From: Okapia johnstoni
Taxonomy: Eukaryota > Chordata > Mammalia > Artiodactyla > Giraffidae
DNA: 64,000 bases
NCBI GenBank assembly: GCA_024291935.2
Contig: CM044313.1
Span: 80,599,001 to 80,663,000, forward strand
Reading direction: 5' to 3'
Both the position numbers and the translations under genes were made by a program. Positions 22,799-33,329 of the stretch are shown here, in pieces; position 1 is the stretch's first letter, and the number at the start of each line of letters is the position of its first letter. A model generated the notes under the pieces. That model was not told where the DNA came from, did no database searches, and saw only the letters and a program-made list of their open reading frames with translations.

Positions 22799-23848
22799 TT
22801 GGCTAAACTTCACTCTTTGCGACTGAGCAGTTTCAAATAAAAAAAGAAAGAAAAAAAGAAAACCAAGGCTCAGAGAGGTGATCTGATTTCCCTGAGAAGG
22901 AATACATCCTCTGAATTTCAGCCTGCATTTGGCTAACTACCTCCACTCCGCAGCCTTTTGATTTCTGTTTCAATTCTGCTCCAGACTCCCAAAAGTTCAA
23001 CATCTGATGAACACCCCGAAGGGCTTTATGGCAACACGGGAGGGCGGGTGGGTGTGTGTAGGTCAATACACTCTACTATACACAGAATATAAAACTGAAG
23101 AATGAAGCAGACTTCAATGAGAAGAGGTTTTGTTTTAAAACACGTGGTTAAGTCCATAAAATTACTTGCTAAAATATTGATTATATTTACTAGTACCCAT
23201 CAGTGAGCCTGATGTCAAAGGCTAGAGCAGTCTGTTCATTGTAGATGGCTGGAGTTGGGAAACTGAGTTTGATTAACAATCTTTCATTAAACTATTACCA
23301 CCTGTACTTTTCAGCTCATGGGGAGCAATAAAACAAAAAATAATCTCTAAATCATGCAGCATCTTCATGATTTTCTTAAAAGGATACCATCAGTATCCTA
23401 CATTCTGGATACACCTATGTAAATAATTAATGGGGGGAAAGATCTAGAATCCTTTTCACTATCACCCATTTAAAGTACACCCAAGAGGCCTTTGATATAT
23501 TTAGCTTTGTCTTGTCAACTCCTATATTCATCATTTCTCCTACACAGAGGATATTCAGTTGGCTTCTAGCAAAATCATGCACAGCACTAATAGTGAATGC
23601 TTTCAGTACCATGAGTTAAGGACTTTCTGATGTGACAGTTTTTCTTTTACGTATTTCTGGGTATACTATTTTATATGTTGGTTGCTCCTGGATCTTCAGA
23701 TTAAGGTCATCATTCCCCCCAACCAGATAAAAAAGAAAACAAGACCTCAGGATGAATACACAAAAATCAAAGCAATGATGAGTAAACCCTCTACAACAAT
23801 TCAGAGATATACACTTTCTATTCTTGGAAATTCAGTGTGGTGGGTGTT
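22799..23848. other. Unique non-coding stretch
   Basis: Nothing gene-like. A poly-A/GA run lies near 22838-22861. Confidence 0.5.
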
Positions 23849-24568
23849 CAGTTCAGTTCAGTTGCTCAGTTGTGTCCAACTCTTTGAACCCCATGAATCA
23901 CAGCATGCCAGGCCTCCCTGTCCATCATCAACTCCCAGAGTTTACCCAAATCCATGTCCATCGAGTCAGTGATGCCATCCAACCATCTCATCCTCTGTCG
24001 TCCCCTTCTCCTCCTGCCCCCAATCCTTCCCAGCATTAAGGTCTTTTCCAATGAGCCAACCCTTCGCATGAGATGGCCAAAGTATTGGAGTTTCAGCTTC
24101 AACATCAGTCCTTCCATTGAACACCCAGGACTGATCTCCTTTAGGATGGACTGGTTGGATCTCCTTGCAGTCCAAGGGCCTCTCAAGAGTCTTCTCCAAC
24201 ACCACAGTTCAAAAGCATCAATTCTTCAGCGCTCAGCTTTCTTCACCATCCAACTCTCACATCCATACATGACCACTGGAAAAACCATAGCCTTGACTAG
24301 ACACACCTTTGTTGGCAAAGTAATGTCTCTGCTTTTTAATATGCTGTCTAGGTTGGTCATAACCTTCCTTCCAAGGAGTAAGCGTCTTTTAATTTCATGG
24401 CTGCAATCACCATCAGCAGTGATTTTGGAGCCCACAAAAATAAAGTTGTCACTGTTTCCACTGTTTCCCCATCTATTTCCCATGAAGTGATGGGACCAGA
24501 TGCCATGATCTTAGTTTTCTGAAGGTTGAGCTTTAAGCCAACTTTTTCACTCTCCTGTTTCACTTACT
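23849..24568 (-). mobile_element. BovB LINE 3' portion, antisense
   Basis: Reads on the minus strand from the KVGLKLNLQKTKIMASGP region to the 3' terminus (TCAGTTCAGTTCAGTTGCTC as seen on plus). Minus frames 24226-24483 and 23866-24186 keep long open stretches. The late CGA codon is intact, while the earlier CGA site near 24228 is a stop. The 178-codon plus frame over it is the antisense shadow. Confidence 0.96.
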
Positions 24569-24955
24569 CGAGATCATTTCTAGTCTGTTTGGATCCTGTA
24601 TGGAATGGAAAAGGAGCATCACTTGGTCATGCTCATCCACAGCTGAACTGTTGGAAGGCTAAGGTACTAAGAAAAGGAAAGATGGGTGTGCTTCTGAGCA
24701 TCATATTACTTATGTTTTCCTCTGAATTCAGGTTAAGGCAAATGTTGCAGAAAAACGTGAAGACACAAGGGCTTTGTGGGATAGATCACACAGATTTAAT
24801 AGAGTGCTCCGCTTATAAGAACCTGTATTTTTATCCTGGTGGAACCTGTAAATACGACATCTGGGGCACTCAGTTGCAGCCAGGGGAACAGCCAGCACCA
24901 CTGAGAATACAATAAATTTTAAGTAGAAAATCACAACAAAAGGCATGAAATTCAA
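24569..24955. other. Unique spacer
   Basis: No repeat or gene recognised. Confidence 0.45.
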
Positions 24956-25430
24956 ATATGTGAGTACTTACTATGTGCAACACCGTTCTTGACACTACCG
25001 ATTCAATAGTAAACAAAAAAGACAAAATCCCTGTCTTCATGGAGCACAGATTCTAGTGCAGACTACTAATGTGTACTAAACTAATATTAACTCCTGGCAA
25101 ATTAGAAGGCAATTAAGTGCTAGGAAGAAAATAAAGGAGAAAAGGGAATTCCCTGGTGCTCCTGTGGTTAGGACCCAGACTTTTCACTGACAAGGGCCCA
25201 GGTTCGATCCCTGGTCCAAAAGAAAAAACAAAAAAAAAGAGAGAAAAGCACCAGGGTATGCCATAAAGGAGTGGCCAGAGAAGATGATTTCTGAGTGAAG
25301 AGCTGAGGGGTTGAGTGGCATAGCCCTGGAGACATCTAGGAGAAGAGGGATCCAAACAATGGGGAAGAGTAAATGCAGTGGCTCTGAGGCAAGAGTGTGC
25401 CTGGCAACTTGAAGTAACAATGAGGAAACC
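24956..25430 (+). mobile_element. Ancient L2 3' end split by a CHR SINE
   Basis: The left part GTACTTACTATGTGCAACAC, then ATCCCTGTCTTCATGGAGCA, and the right part AGAAGATGATTTCTGAGTGA, then GGCTCTGAGGCAAGAGTGTG, follow the order of the L2-type consensus on both sides of the CHR insertion. Confidence 0.65.
25145..25240 (+). mobile_element. CHR-type SINE, shortened, with TSD
   Basis: GGAATTCCCTGGTGCTCCTG, GGCCCAGGTTCGATCCCTGG, then an A-rich tail. It is flanked by the 8-bp direct repeat GAGAAAAG (25137-25144 and 25241-25248) and lacks the middle-3' body of longer CHR copies. Confidence 0.88.
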
Positions 25431-25548
25431 AAAGGGTTTTAATGCCTTAAACTGCTTCCAGATTAACAGAGTTACAATCAGATGGAAAATGTCATGAACA
25501 CAGACGTATTTTCATATACACATGGAGCAGGAACATGCCTCTGTAAAC

Positions 25549-25755
25549 AGGTTGTGGCTCAGACGGTAAAGAATCTGCCTGCAGTGTCAGGGACCTGGGT
25601 TTGATCCCTGGGTTGGAAAGATCCCCTGGGGAAGGGAAAGGCTACCCCCTCCAGTATTCTTGCCTGGAGAATTCCATGGACGGAGGAGCCTGGCAGGCTG
25701 CAGCCCACGGGGTCACAAAGAGTCAGACACGACTAGTGACTTTCACTTCACTTAA
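25549..25755 (+). mobile_element. Bov-tA SINE
   Basis: GTTGTGGCTCAGACGGTAAA, GGTTTGATCCCTGGGTTGGA, CCTCCAGTATTCTTGCCTGG, and the tail GACACGACTAGTGACTTTCA. Low divergence suggests a younger insertion. Confidence 0.95.
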
Positions 25756-25888
25756 GCCCCTAATCTTTCCAAGCTTGAATAAATGAGGAAGAGAAGGTTG
25801 AGCAAGTAATCCAGGGTTACACCTGGGTGACCGGCCAAGAAAAGCCTTTAGTATAAATATCCCAAACTCGCATCACACTTTTGTCTCA

Positions 25889-26035
25889 AGCTTCGATCCC
25901 TGGGTTGGGAAGATCCCCTGGAGAAGGGAAAGGCTACCCACTCCAGTATTCTGGCCTAGAGAATTCCATGGACTGTATAGTCCATGGGGTTGCAAAGAGT
26001 CAGACACGACTGAGCGACTTTCACTTTCACTTTCC
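25889..26035 (+). mobile_element. Bov-tA SINE, 5'-truncated with internal deletion
   Basis: Starts at TTCGATCCCTGGGTTGGGAA. The stretch between CCATGGACTG and ATAGTCCATGGGG lacks the usual GAGGAGCCTGG segment. It ends in (CTTTCA)n. Another copy with the same ACTGTATAG junction sits at 42834-42938, so this is a subfamily variant and not a private deletion. Confidence 0.92.
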
Positions 26036-26068
26036 CACTTTAAAATTAAGAGGCACTCTTGTTTTTCT

Positions 26069-26088
26069 AAAAAAAAAAAAAAAAAAAA
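26069..26088. repeat. Poly-A run
   Basis: About 20 A residues in an otherwise ordinary AT-rich context. Confidence 0.8.
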
Positions 26089-26219
26089 CTGAAAAAACTG
26101 AAGAACTCAGCCAACTAACATAACCTTAAAAGCTAAAACTGATCAATTGCACTTTTCATTCAGCAAGTAACTGAGAGACTCTACATATACCCTACATACA
26201 TGCTGAAGAAGAAATAATA

Positions 26220-26575
26220 AATGCATCATTACCTAGATCCCACTACCCAGCAATCAATTGTATAGGTGCGTTTCACAGAGAAATTGCTCAAGGAGAACAT
26301 GTTTCAGATATTGACTGTAGCACTGTTAAGTAAAAAAAAAAAAAAAAAAGCAGAAAAAGATCAACTGTCCTATGCAGAAAAAGTGTTAACAGCGAAAAAC
26401 TGGAAACTCTTAAATTTTCTCTTGGCAAGGGAAAAAGCATGCTATAATTTATTCATACACTAGAATTCTCTGCAGCAGCTAAAGTAAGTAAGATCTACAG
26501 GCATCTCAAACACATAGTGACAAATATAAAAATGCAAGCTGTATGTATATAGAATTATGCTACTTAAATAAAATG
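26220..26575 (+). mobile_element. Old L1M 3' segment with A-rich insertion
   Basis: Diverged L1 landmarks: CCCACTACCCAGCAATCAAT, GCGAAAAACTGGAAACTCTT, TAATTTATTCATACACTAGA, ATCTCAAACACATAGTGACA. An 18-A run at 26332-26349 interrupts it. Confidence 0.65.
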
Positions 26576-27269
26576 TTAAGCTTGGGGATATGGTTTGTGG
26601 ATATGCAACACAGAAGTACAAGAACTTCATTGTCAGATACAATACTGGCAGACAAGGGCACTACATCGTGTCCCCACTGCATCTCCAGGGCCCAGAAGTC
26701 ATTACTTTATTTCAATTTCACAGATAATAGTAATAAGATTTTTCAACAGGGTTATAACCCCTCCCCCCCCCCAAAAAAAGGGCATAAAAACACATCTAAG
26801 GAGTGTAAATGACACAATAAGTGCTTTACTGAAGCACCTCCATGACTGCAGACAGCCCAGAATGGGACCACCTCTCCCACTCCAAGTCATGCAAGGACTA
26901 GTTAAAAATTATAAGAACAGGATAAATTTCCTCACATAAAATCAACTATTTTACAAGCAAAAGAGAAAAAAATGTGACACTGTTAAGCATCACTAAGAAA
27001 GGATAATCAGATTACATCCATCAGTAATAAATCCCCAGCCACACCTGTAAACAGGACTCGGAAGGCTGGAGAGCGAGCAATCAAAATCCAGCCTCCCTGT
27101 GATGCGCTCTCTCCTTTGAAAGTCTGTCCAAACCTCAAGGAGGTGAGACACTCCTCGCTAAGATGAGCTTCTGCTAAGTCGTACTGATCGACAAAACCAA
27201 CTCCTCCCTCTGCCAGGCTCTGACGAGCTTGAGATCACATTCTCCAGAGAACTAGCAACGTTTCCCCAT
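26576..27269. other. Unique stretch rising into the CpG island
   Basis: No repeat recognised. A C10/A7 homopolymer junction lies at about 26761-26778. GC content climbs after 27050. Confidence 0.5.
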
Positions 27270-27360
27270 CCCAGGGCTCTCGGGAGTCTCCTCTCCCGGA
27301 AAGAAAACAGAGCCCATCTAAACCACCTGTGAGCTTGCGGCCAAGCGAAGCCGCAGGTCC

Positions 27361-27369
27361 AGGTGAGCG
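27361..27369 (+). other. 5' splice donor-like site, plus strand
   Basis: CAG/GTGAGC within the left CpG-island shoulder, with GT at 27364-27365. It would fit a first exon of a rightward transcript starting near 27.1-27.3 kb. No acceptor or coding frame supports it. Confidence 0.3.
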
Positions 27370-28475
27370 ACCTCGAGTTCGCATATTTGCCCCAATTATC
27401 GGGAAGGAAGTTGCGCTGAGCCGGGCTCTTCCGAGAAGCAAAAGCCTGGCCACAGAACCCAGGCGCTGGGAGATCACTTGCAACCTCTCCACTTTACCCT
27501 AGGCTCCATCTGCCGCGTCTGCGATCTCTCCCGGCTCTCAGCCCCACCCCCCTCCACAAAAGCGGGGTACGAGGTCCACAGCAAAGGAGAGCGCGAGCCC
27601 AGGGTTAGCAGACGAACTCTGCAAACTGCAGAAACTAAACCGCGGGCACACAACCTGCCCAAGCCAGCAGCGAAGGGAGATGGGTGGGTTAGGGAGGGTA
27701 CCCACCCTCCTGGGCAGAGGATGGGGTAGATGGCGGGCGGGCGCCCCTCTTGCTTCTCCAAGAACTCCCTCCTCCCGAAGTCTGCCCGAACTCCAGCATC
27801 CCTCCTCCCGGCCCTCCTCGGAGCTGCGGTGGGGAAAAGGACCCGAAGAATGGGGGAGCTGGGGGGTTGGGGGGAACAATCTCGGGCCCGGAGTGGTCCC
27901 GCCTGCCCCCTTGGGCCAGCTGAGGGCTCCTGGAGTCAGGAAGAGAACAATAGCGGACCCTCGGTCGCCCAAGCCCTCCGAGTCTCCCGCTCGCGCCTTC
28001 CTCGCCAGCTCCTCCAAGTTCAGCGCGGAGGCGGGTCGAGTCCAGAATTGGGGACCTAGGGGAGCCGGGCGGACCGGGCAGGTGGGACTGGGAGCGGGTT
28101 CGGGGTACCCAGGACGCCCCGCCGGGGATAGGGGGGCCACTCATTCATTCCCACCCGCGGTCCCTCCGCACCTACTCCTGCTCCAGCCGGCCTGCGAGTG
28201 GCGGGGAATTAGAAGGCGAAAGCCCCTCTCCTAACTTGGCGCGCCCTCCCTCTCTACTCGGACCCCCACCATTCCCCTCTTCCTCTGTTTCTCCGCCTGC
28301 CCTCTGCAGACACTTGGCGGCAGGCGGGGAAAAGGGACTAGTGGCGGGACCCTCGCAGCCACTCCGCCCTGCGCGTCCTCCGCGCCTTCTGCCTTCATCG
28401 GAGCCCCAGACACAAAGGCGGGGATCCGAGCGGAGGACCCCGCGCCGGGAAGCCTCCCGACTCCCGGCGCCGCGC

Positions 28476-28482
28476 ACTCACC
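28476..28482 (-). other. 5' splice donor, minus strand
   Basis: Minus-strand G/GTGAGT at positions 28482 to 28476, preceded by GG. It is the strongest donor in the CpG island on this strand and sets the likely exon end. Confidence 0.55.
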
Positions 28483-28800
28483 CCATCTAGGCGGCGGCAG
28501 CGGCTCCCCGGGTCGGCCCCGCTGGCTGCGCCACCCCGCCCGCCGCTTCCCCAGGAAAACGCGGCCGCCGGGCTCGCTTCCTGCTCGGCTTCCTGCGCCT
28601 CGGTCCCTCCTCCTCCTCCTCCTCCCCCCGCTGCGGGGGTCCGTGGGCGCCGCGGCTCCCGGGCTGGGCCGGCGGGGCGGGGGGCGGCGGCAGCAGCACC
28701 ACGTGGCCGCCCGGCGCCGGCCCCCGCCGACCCGGATCCCGCGGGAGCCGGGAGGGAGGTGCTAACCATTCCCCTCCTCTTCCACCGCGCGCGGCCCCAA
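28482..28800 (-). other. Candidate first exon of an unidentified gene (minus strand)
   Basis: On the minus strand the GC-rich sequence runs to CGCCGCCTAGATGGG and then GTGAGTGCGC, a close match to the 5' splice consensus (GT at 28481/28480). The transcription start is not defined and 28800 is only a guess. Two readings of coding potential exist. A frame opens at ATG 28769-28767 in fair Kozak context (GGAATGG) and stays open for exactly 96 codons to the donor; it is Ala/Gly/Pro/Arg-rich (starts MVSTSLPAPAGSG), typical of a GC-rich 5' UTR. Alternatively ATG at 28486-28484 begins a protein MG.. split by the intron, but its -3 base is T. A wholly untranslated exon is equally possible. No downstream exon could be recognised in 1-28480. 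Confidence 0.5.
28605..28627. repeat. (TCC)n / (GGA)n tract
   Basis: TCC triplet run inside the candidate first exon; the minus strand reads GGAGGA, giving the polyglycine/glutamate stretches in the overlapping frames. Prone to length variation and non-B DNA. Confidence 0.8.
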
Positions 28801-28930
28801 ATTCCGCGAGTCAGGTGATCCAGCCCCGCGCTCCGGCCGCAACCTGCGGGTGGTGCTCACTGACCGCGCGCCCCAAGCGTCCGCAGCTTGGTTGTAGTTT
28901 TCCTCGGATCGTGGGATTCTGCCCCGTGGA

Positions 28931-30171
28931 TCTGTTTGCATCGTCGTTACCTGAAGCTAATGGAAACCACCAGTGTTCTGACCCCCAGGATTTTAGAACG
29001 GGTGAGATCCTGAATAGTATTCATTTCTGGTTAACGTCCAAAGTCGTTTGTGGTCGTGTTGGTGTTTGCAAGTCGCTAATCCAAGCGCCTTCTACCCAAA
29101 ATCAAATCGGTCATAGTTTCCAAAATTATTGAACTGAAAGGAAAGTAAAACCTGCTCAGAGTCTCTGGACTGAACCAGTTGGTCGGAGCGACTGTTTCCT
29201 AACGTTCATCAGGTGGCAAGAGAAAACTACCAGCGTTCAGCGCTGCTCGCGAGTTGGGAAGGAGATGCCTGCTGTCTGAACTGAGAGGCACCGTGCGGAA
29301 CGCCCTTCCTGTGGGGTCTGGGATGCCGAGGGGCCCAACCTCAGGCCCCCCGGAGCTCCTCTCCCTTCTCCAGTCCCCTGAGCCCCTGCGTTTGAATCAT
29401 CATTGACTCTTGCTTCAACTCCCAAGGATTTTAAAGCTCTCCGCCTCTCCTTTAATTTGGGACGCCTTTGCGATTCATTCTGGTCATGCCAACCAGGTAT
29501 GACTTTAAAAGTCTTTACACCAAAGCCCCTGTGTTCTGTTAACTCCAAGTCCTTTGCAGGAAGCTTTCTGGAATAAATATGTGGTATGAGTCGCTTTTTG
29601 GTGAGATCAAATCTAAATTGAGTTAAAAAAAAAATCCAACACAAATGAAATTCACCTAAGTTCAGTTTATAATGTCTTAAACAGATCCCCAACGACTACC
29701 AGTCAGACTTTATCTGTACCCCTACCTCCCCACTACCGCCATCACCAGCAGCAAGCCAAAGGAACAGCCTGTCTTAGCTTTAACAGGTGGCATCAGAGAC
29801 AAAAGCTGTGTAACTAGCTGCATGGTCTTCGCTTCCTAAATTATAGGTCAACAATTCCTTAGAGAAGTGATGAATAGCTGGTTTAAAGCAAGATGTACAC
29901 TCCTCTTCCTGTCTTTTATCCCTCTCAAATAAAATCACTCTCTAAAAGACACCTGAACTGACAAACTTCTTTTTGGTTTAATGCTGCCAATTTCCACAGT
30001 ACAGTTATTCATTGCAGTTCACATGAATGGTGTAATGTAGGGTATTTATTGGGAACAATACTGCCACCTGTTAGTTTTCTGTTCCCCTTTCAGCAGGTCA
30101 GTCTCGCTGAACAGTGGCAGCTGGGAAGATGTGCACTGGAGCACAACTGTCCTGTGCTGCCCTGAAAAGTT
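28931..30171. other. Unique stretch right of the CpG island
   Basis: Scattered CpGs persist to about 29340, then the sequence becomes ordinary. No repeat recognised. A 151-codon antisense frame (29237-29692) shows no family features. Confidence 0.5.
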
Positions 30172-30398
30172 GTGTGCTATGCTTAGTCGCTCAGTGGTGT
30201 CCAACTCTTTGTGACCCCCATGGACTGCAGCCCTCCAGGCTCCTCTGTCCATGGGGATTCTCCAGCCAAGAATATTGGAGTGAGTTGCCGTGCCCTCCTC
30301 CACGGGACCTCCCCACCCCAGGGATGGAACCCACCTCTCTTGCCTCTCCTGCATTGCAGAGGGATTCTTTACCACTAGCGCCACCTGGAAAGCCCCAG
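30172..30398 (-). mobile_element. Bov-tA SINE, complete
   Basis: Antisense: ATGCTTAGTCGCTCAGTGGT, CATGGACTGCAGCCCTCCAG, CCCCAGGGATGGAACCCACC, and the head TTACCACTAGCGCCACCTGG. The 229-codon antisense frame (30046-30735) runs through it and its neighbour. Confidence 0.94.
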
Positions 30399-30411
30399 CT
30401 ACAGAATACGC

Positions 30412-30528
30412 ACCACCTTCCACCAACCCAGGGATTGAACCCAGGTCTCCCGCATTGCGCGGGGTGGGGGGAATGGGGAGCTGGGGAGGGGTGTTCTTTA
30501 CCGTCTGAGCCACTAGGGAAGCTCCTCC
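30412..30528 (-). mobile_element. tRNA-like SINE head (Bov-A type), antisense
   Basis: CAACCCAGGGATTGAACCCA, GTCTCCCGCATTGCGCGGGG and TTTACCGTCTGAGCCACTAG repeat the tRNA-like half of a second SINE directly beside the first. A G-rich insertion lies at about 30461-30490. It could be a Bov-A unit or a truncated Bov-tA. Confidence 0.75.
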
Positions 30529-31630
30529 ATCAGCAAGTCCAGCTCTGACTGAGAGATTGTTGTGGAGGGAAGGACTGTTATAGTTAATCCACTGTGCTAA
30601 GACCCTTTTCCAGATCTCCCCCTCTGTTGAAACGCAGACCACCAGCTTCAGACCACAACTGAAGTTCTGCCACCTGTAGGGAGATTGGTGGTCAAGTGTA
30701 TGTCTGCACAGTGTCTTCTCATTGGTTGTTTTCACCAGGCCTTTTAGAAAATGCTAATTGGGATCAGGATACATTGATGAGACCCTCTGACCCAGGTGAA
30801 AGGGTTTTAGACATGGAAGCATCTCAACTGTATAAAACTTTTGGGGGCTGTAAACAAAAAGTTTTGGAGTAGAAGTTTGAAGTTCTTTTTGGAACTTCAA
30901 TAGGAGAATAACTCCTAAATCAAAGTAACTATGGTGTGATATATAGTATTGGGAGTAAGAAGAGTCAGGGGACCAGATTTCCCAACACTTCTGTTTGACT
31001 CACTTTCCATTTTAACTTCGTCACATGTTTGGATCTCTCCTGGCCCACTTTCCCAGTCAGTAAAAGAGAACACTGAATTACATGGCCTCTAGAATCCTAA
31101 GACCATTCCTTTAGCTTGAACAGCTTTCACCGGTTATGTCACCCTCACATGTGTTTGGCAAAGGATCTGTTCTAGCAGGTCAGTCTTATCATACCAACAA
31201 GATTGTAAATCCTGAGTCTTGCCATCCAGGACTTAGCAGGATCCATAAATGAAATCTACTGGTTGGTAGGGCTCAATTTTCATTTTTGAAATTAAATAAT
31301 GTCACATCCCTTCTTTCTTGCTCCATCTCTTACCGATATCAGTTCTTCCCAGATTAGGGACTTCTTAAGTTTGAGGAACCAAAGCTAAGACTTGTTGGGA
31401 TTTAAGAAACTGTCCCTGAAGGAGAAAACAGAGATGGTCAAAAAGTGCTGGAGCCAAAATTACCCCTCCACTTTCTTTGGTGTTTGGTCAGGATCTGACT
31501 GCACCTCTGGGTCTAGTTAGAGTCAGCATAATTGAAAGGAATGTGGTGATACTGGGCCCAGTCCAGAGAATGGAACAAAAACACGATCAGAAGGCTAGAG
31601 AGAGATGATATGTGGGGAGAAGCCGAAATA
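30529..31630. other. Unique non-coding stretch
   Basis: No repeat or gene recognised over 1.1 kb. Confidence 0.5.
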
Positions 31631-31853
31631 TGTGTGCGTGCTTAGTTACTCAGTCGTGTCTGATTCTTTGCAACCCCATGGACTGTAGCCCGCCAGGCTC
31701 GTCTGTCCATGGGACTCTCCAGGCAAGAAAACTGGAATGGGTTACCATTTTCTTCTCCAGGGGATCTGCTCAACCCTGGGATCACACCCATCTCCTGAGT
31801 CTTCTGCATTGGCAGGCAGGTTCTTTACCACTGAGCCACTTGAGAAGTCCCAA
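31631..31853 (-). mobile_element. Bov-tA SINE, complete
   Basis: Antisense: GCTTAGTTACTCAGTCGTGT, TGTAGCCCGCCAGGCTCGTC, TTCTCCAGGGGATCTGCTCA, and the head GGCAGGCAGGTTCTTTACCA. Confidence 0.95.
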
Positions 31854-32243
31854 AAGCCCAAATATTCACAACAAAACCACCTTCTGTGTTTTCTCTTGGT
31901 GATGTTTCCAAATAGGAGGAAACTGTGACATGGGAGAAAATAAAATAACTCTGACATTTCTTCTCATAATGCAACAAGACCATAGTTATAAAGAAACCTG
32001 CAAACGCTGATTGGTCCATGGTTTTTCCACTTGCCAGGAAGCCAGCAGAAATTTCTCCAGGTGACCTTGGTCACCTGATGGGAAGGTGAAGTTAAGATGC
32101 TTGGTAAAAATACACCCCACAGCCCTGCATCAAAGCCCTGCTTATAGGAATGTGACACAGAAGATAAGCATCTGAGCCTTGACACTACAGACCTGAGAAG
32201 GTCTTAAGACCATCTGGCCTATCACTGTCTATGAGGAATGGAG
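31854..32243. other. Unique spacer
   Basis: No feature recognised. Confidence 0.45.
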
Positions 32244-32743
32244 TGTGCAGAACGTTCTATCCAGTATTGTAACCTCTAGCCACATGTGGACACCTGAGAC
32301 ATCATTAGTCAACTAGGCTCCTGAGCACTCAAAATGTCACTAGTCCAAATTGAGGTGTGCCATAAATGTAGAACACACACCAAAATTCAAAGATTAAAAA
32401 AGAAACTCATCTCACAAAACATTTTTATGTTGATTACATATTGAAATGCTGATATTTTGGCTATATTAAGTTAAATATATAATTGACACTGATTTCAGTT
32501 ATGTCTTTTTACTTTATTAAATGTGGCTATCTAGAGGACTTCCCTGGTGGTCCAGCGGTTAAGACACTGTGCTTTCAGTGCAGGGAACGTGGGTTCAGTC
32601 CTTGGTCAGGGCACTAAGATCCCACATGCCATGCAACACAGCCAAAAGATAAAAGTAAATAAAATAACAATAAAACGTGGTTAACTAGAAAATTAAAAAT
32701 TACTATCTGGCTTACACTGTATTTCTATTGGATAGCACTGCTA
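32244..32743 (+). mobile_element. hAT-Charlie-type DNA element split by CHR
   Basis: The left terminus TTCTATCCAGTATTG and right terminus CTATTGGATAGCACTG are inverted relatives. Between them are AGCCACATGTGGACACCTGA, TTGATTACATATTGAAATGC and ATATTTTGGCTATATTAAGT. A non-autonomous element with no transposase frame. It shares family with 13843-14010. Confidence 0.75.
32536..32676 (+). mobile_element. CHR-type SINE nested in hAT element, with TSD
   Basis: GGACTTCCCTGGTGGTCCAG, GGTTCAGTCCTTGGTCAGGG, AAGATCCCACATGCCATGCA, then an A-rich tail. The flanks GTGGCTATCTAGA (32523-32535) and GTGGTTAACTAGA (32677-32689) are an 11/13 direct repeat of host sequence. Confidence 0.92.
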
Positions 32744-32754
32744 TGGGGGCTAAT

Positions 32755-33290
32755 ATTAGCAGCTAGTACACATTTAACACCTTCTATATATACCAGGCAC
32801 TCTTCTAAGTGATATACGTGTTAACTACCATGGCCAAGTACTTAATTATCCAATCTGGGACATTTCTGAGAGTGAAGTAGCGCAGGCAGATGCTAAACCA
32901 GCCACGACATTAGGACAAGAGGCATAAACTGAAACTGTCCTGAGAAAACTGAGATGTCAAGTCCCCTTAATGTTAGGTCAATGTAGTCTTTACATCAAAC
33001 CTATGCTGTTGCTGTTTAGTCGCTCAGTTGTGTCCGACTCTTTTGTGATCCCATAGACTGTAATCCTCCATGCTCTTCTGTCCATGAGATTTCCCATGCA
33101 AGAATACAGAAGTGAATTGCCATTCCCTTCTCCAACATCAAACATATAAGTACTGTTATTATCCCTTTTGGGCACACGAGCGAACTGGGGCACAGAGAGA
33201 TTAAGTGACTTGCCCAAGGTCACACACCTGGAAAGTGGCAGTGTTGTGATTCAAACTAGGGCAGTGTGGCTCTCACCCCTTCACTCAACT
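32755..33290 (+). mobile_element. MIR SINE, split by Bov-tA and other sequence
   Basis: A 5' part with TATATACCAGGCACTCTTCT and AAGTGATATACGTGTTAA, then after intervening sequence CTGTTATTATCCCTTTTGGG and the conserved core GATTAAGTGACTTGCCCAAG with GGTCACACACCTGGAAAGTG. Whether the two ends are one MIR or two is uncertain. Confidence 0.7.
33001..33134 (-). mobile_element. Bov-tA SINE, 5'-truncated, with TSD
   Basis: Antisense CTGTTTAGTCGCTCAGTTGT to TTGCCATTCCCTTCTCCA. The tRNA-like head is missing. The 9-bp direct repeat ACATCAAAC flanks it at 32992-33000 and 33135-33143. Confidence 0.92.
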
Positions 33291-33329
33291 GCTGTGCACC
33301 ACTGTCTGCTCAAGAGTTAATATGGATGA

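Larger units (their letters stand above)
27270..28930. promoter_or_regulatory. CpG island, likely TATA-less promoter
   Basis: About 1.6 kb of very GC-rich sequence with abundant CpG, against CpG-poor surroundings. No TATA box is apparent. It contains GC boxes (GGGGCGG at 28674-28680 and an overlapping G6CGG to 28687), an E-box CACGTG at 28700-28705, a NotI site at 28561-28568 and an AscI site at 28238-28245. CpG retention implies germline hypomethylation, usual for housekeeping or broadly regulated promoters. It contains no SINE or LINE insertion. The minus-strand donor at its right-hand part points to leftward transcription. Confidence 0.88.

Noticed and set aside
23954..24490. 178-codon plus-strand frame
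   Set aside because: Antisense shadow of the BovB reverse-transcriptase end.
27538..28140. 200-codon minus-strand frame in the CpG island
   Set aside because: Long only because GC-rich DNA has few stops. Proline/glycine-rich, with overlapping long frames on both strands. It lies inside the likely first intron.
29237..29692. 151-codon minus-strand frame near the CpG island
   Set aside because: No family signature and no donor or acceptor context.
30046..30735. 229-codon minus-strand frame
   Set aside because: Most of it is translated antisense Bov-tA and Bov-A sequence.
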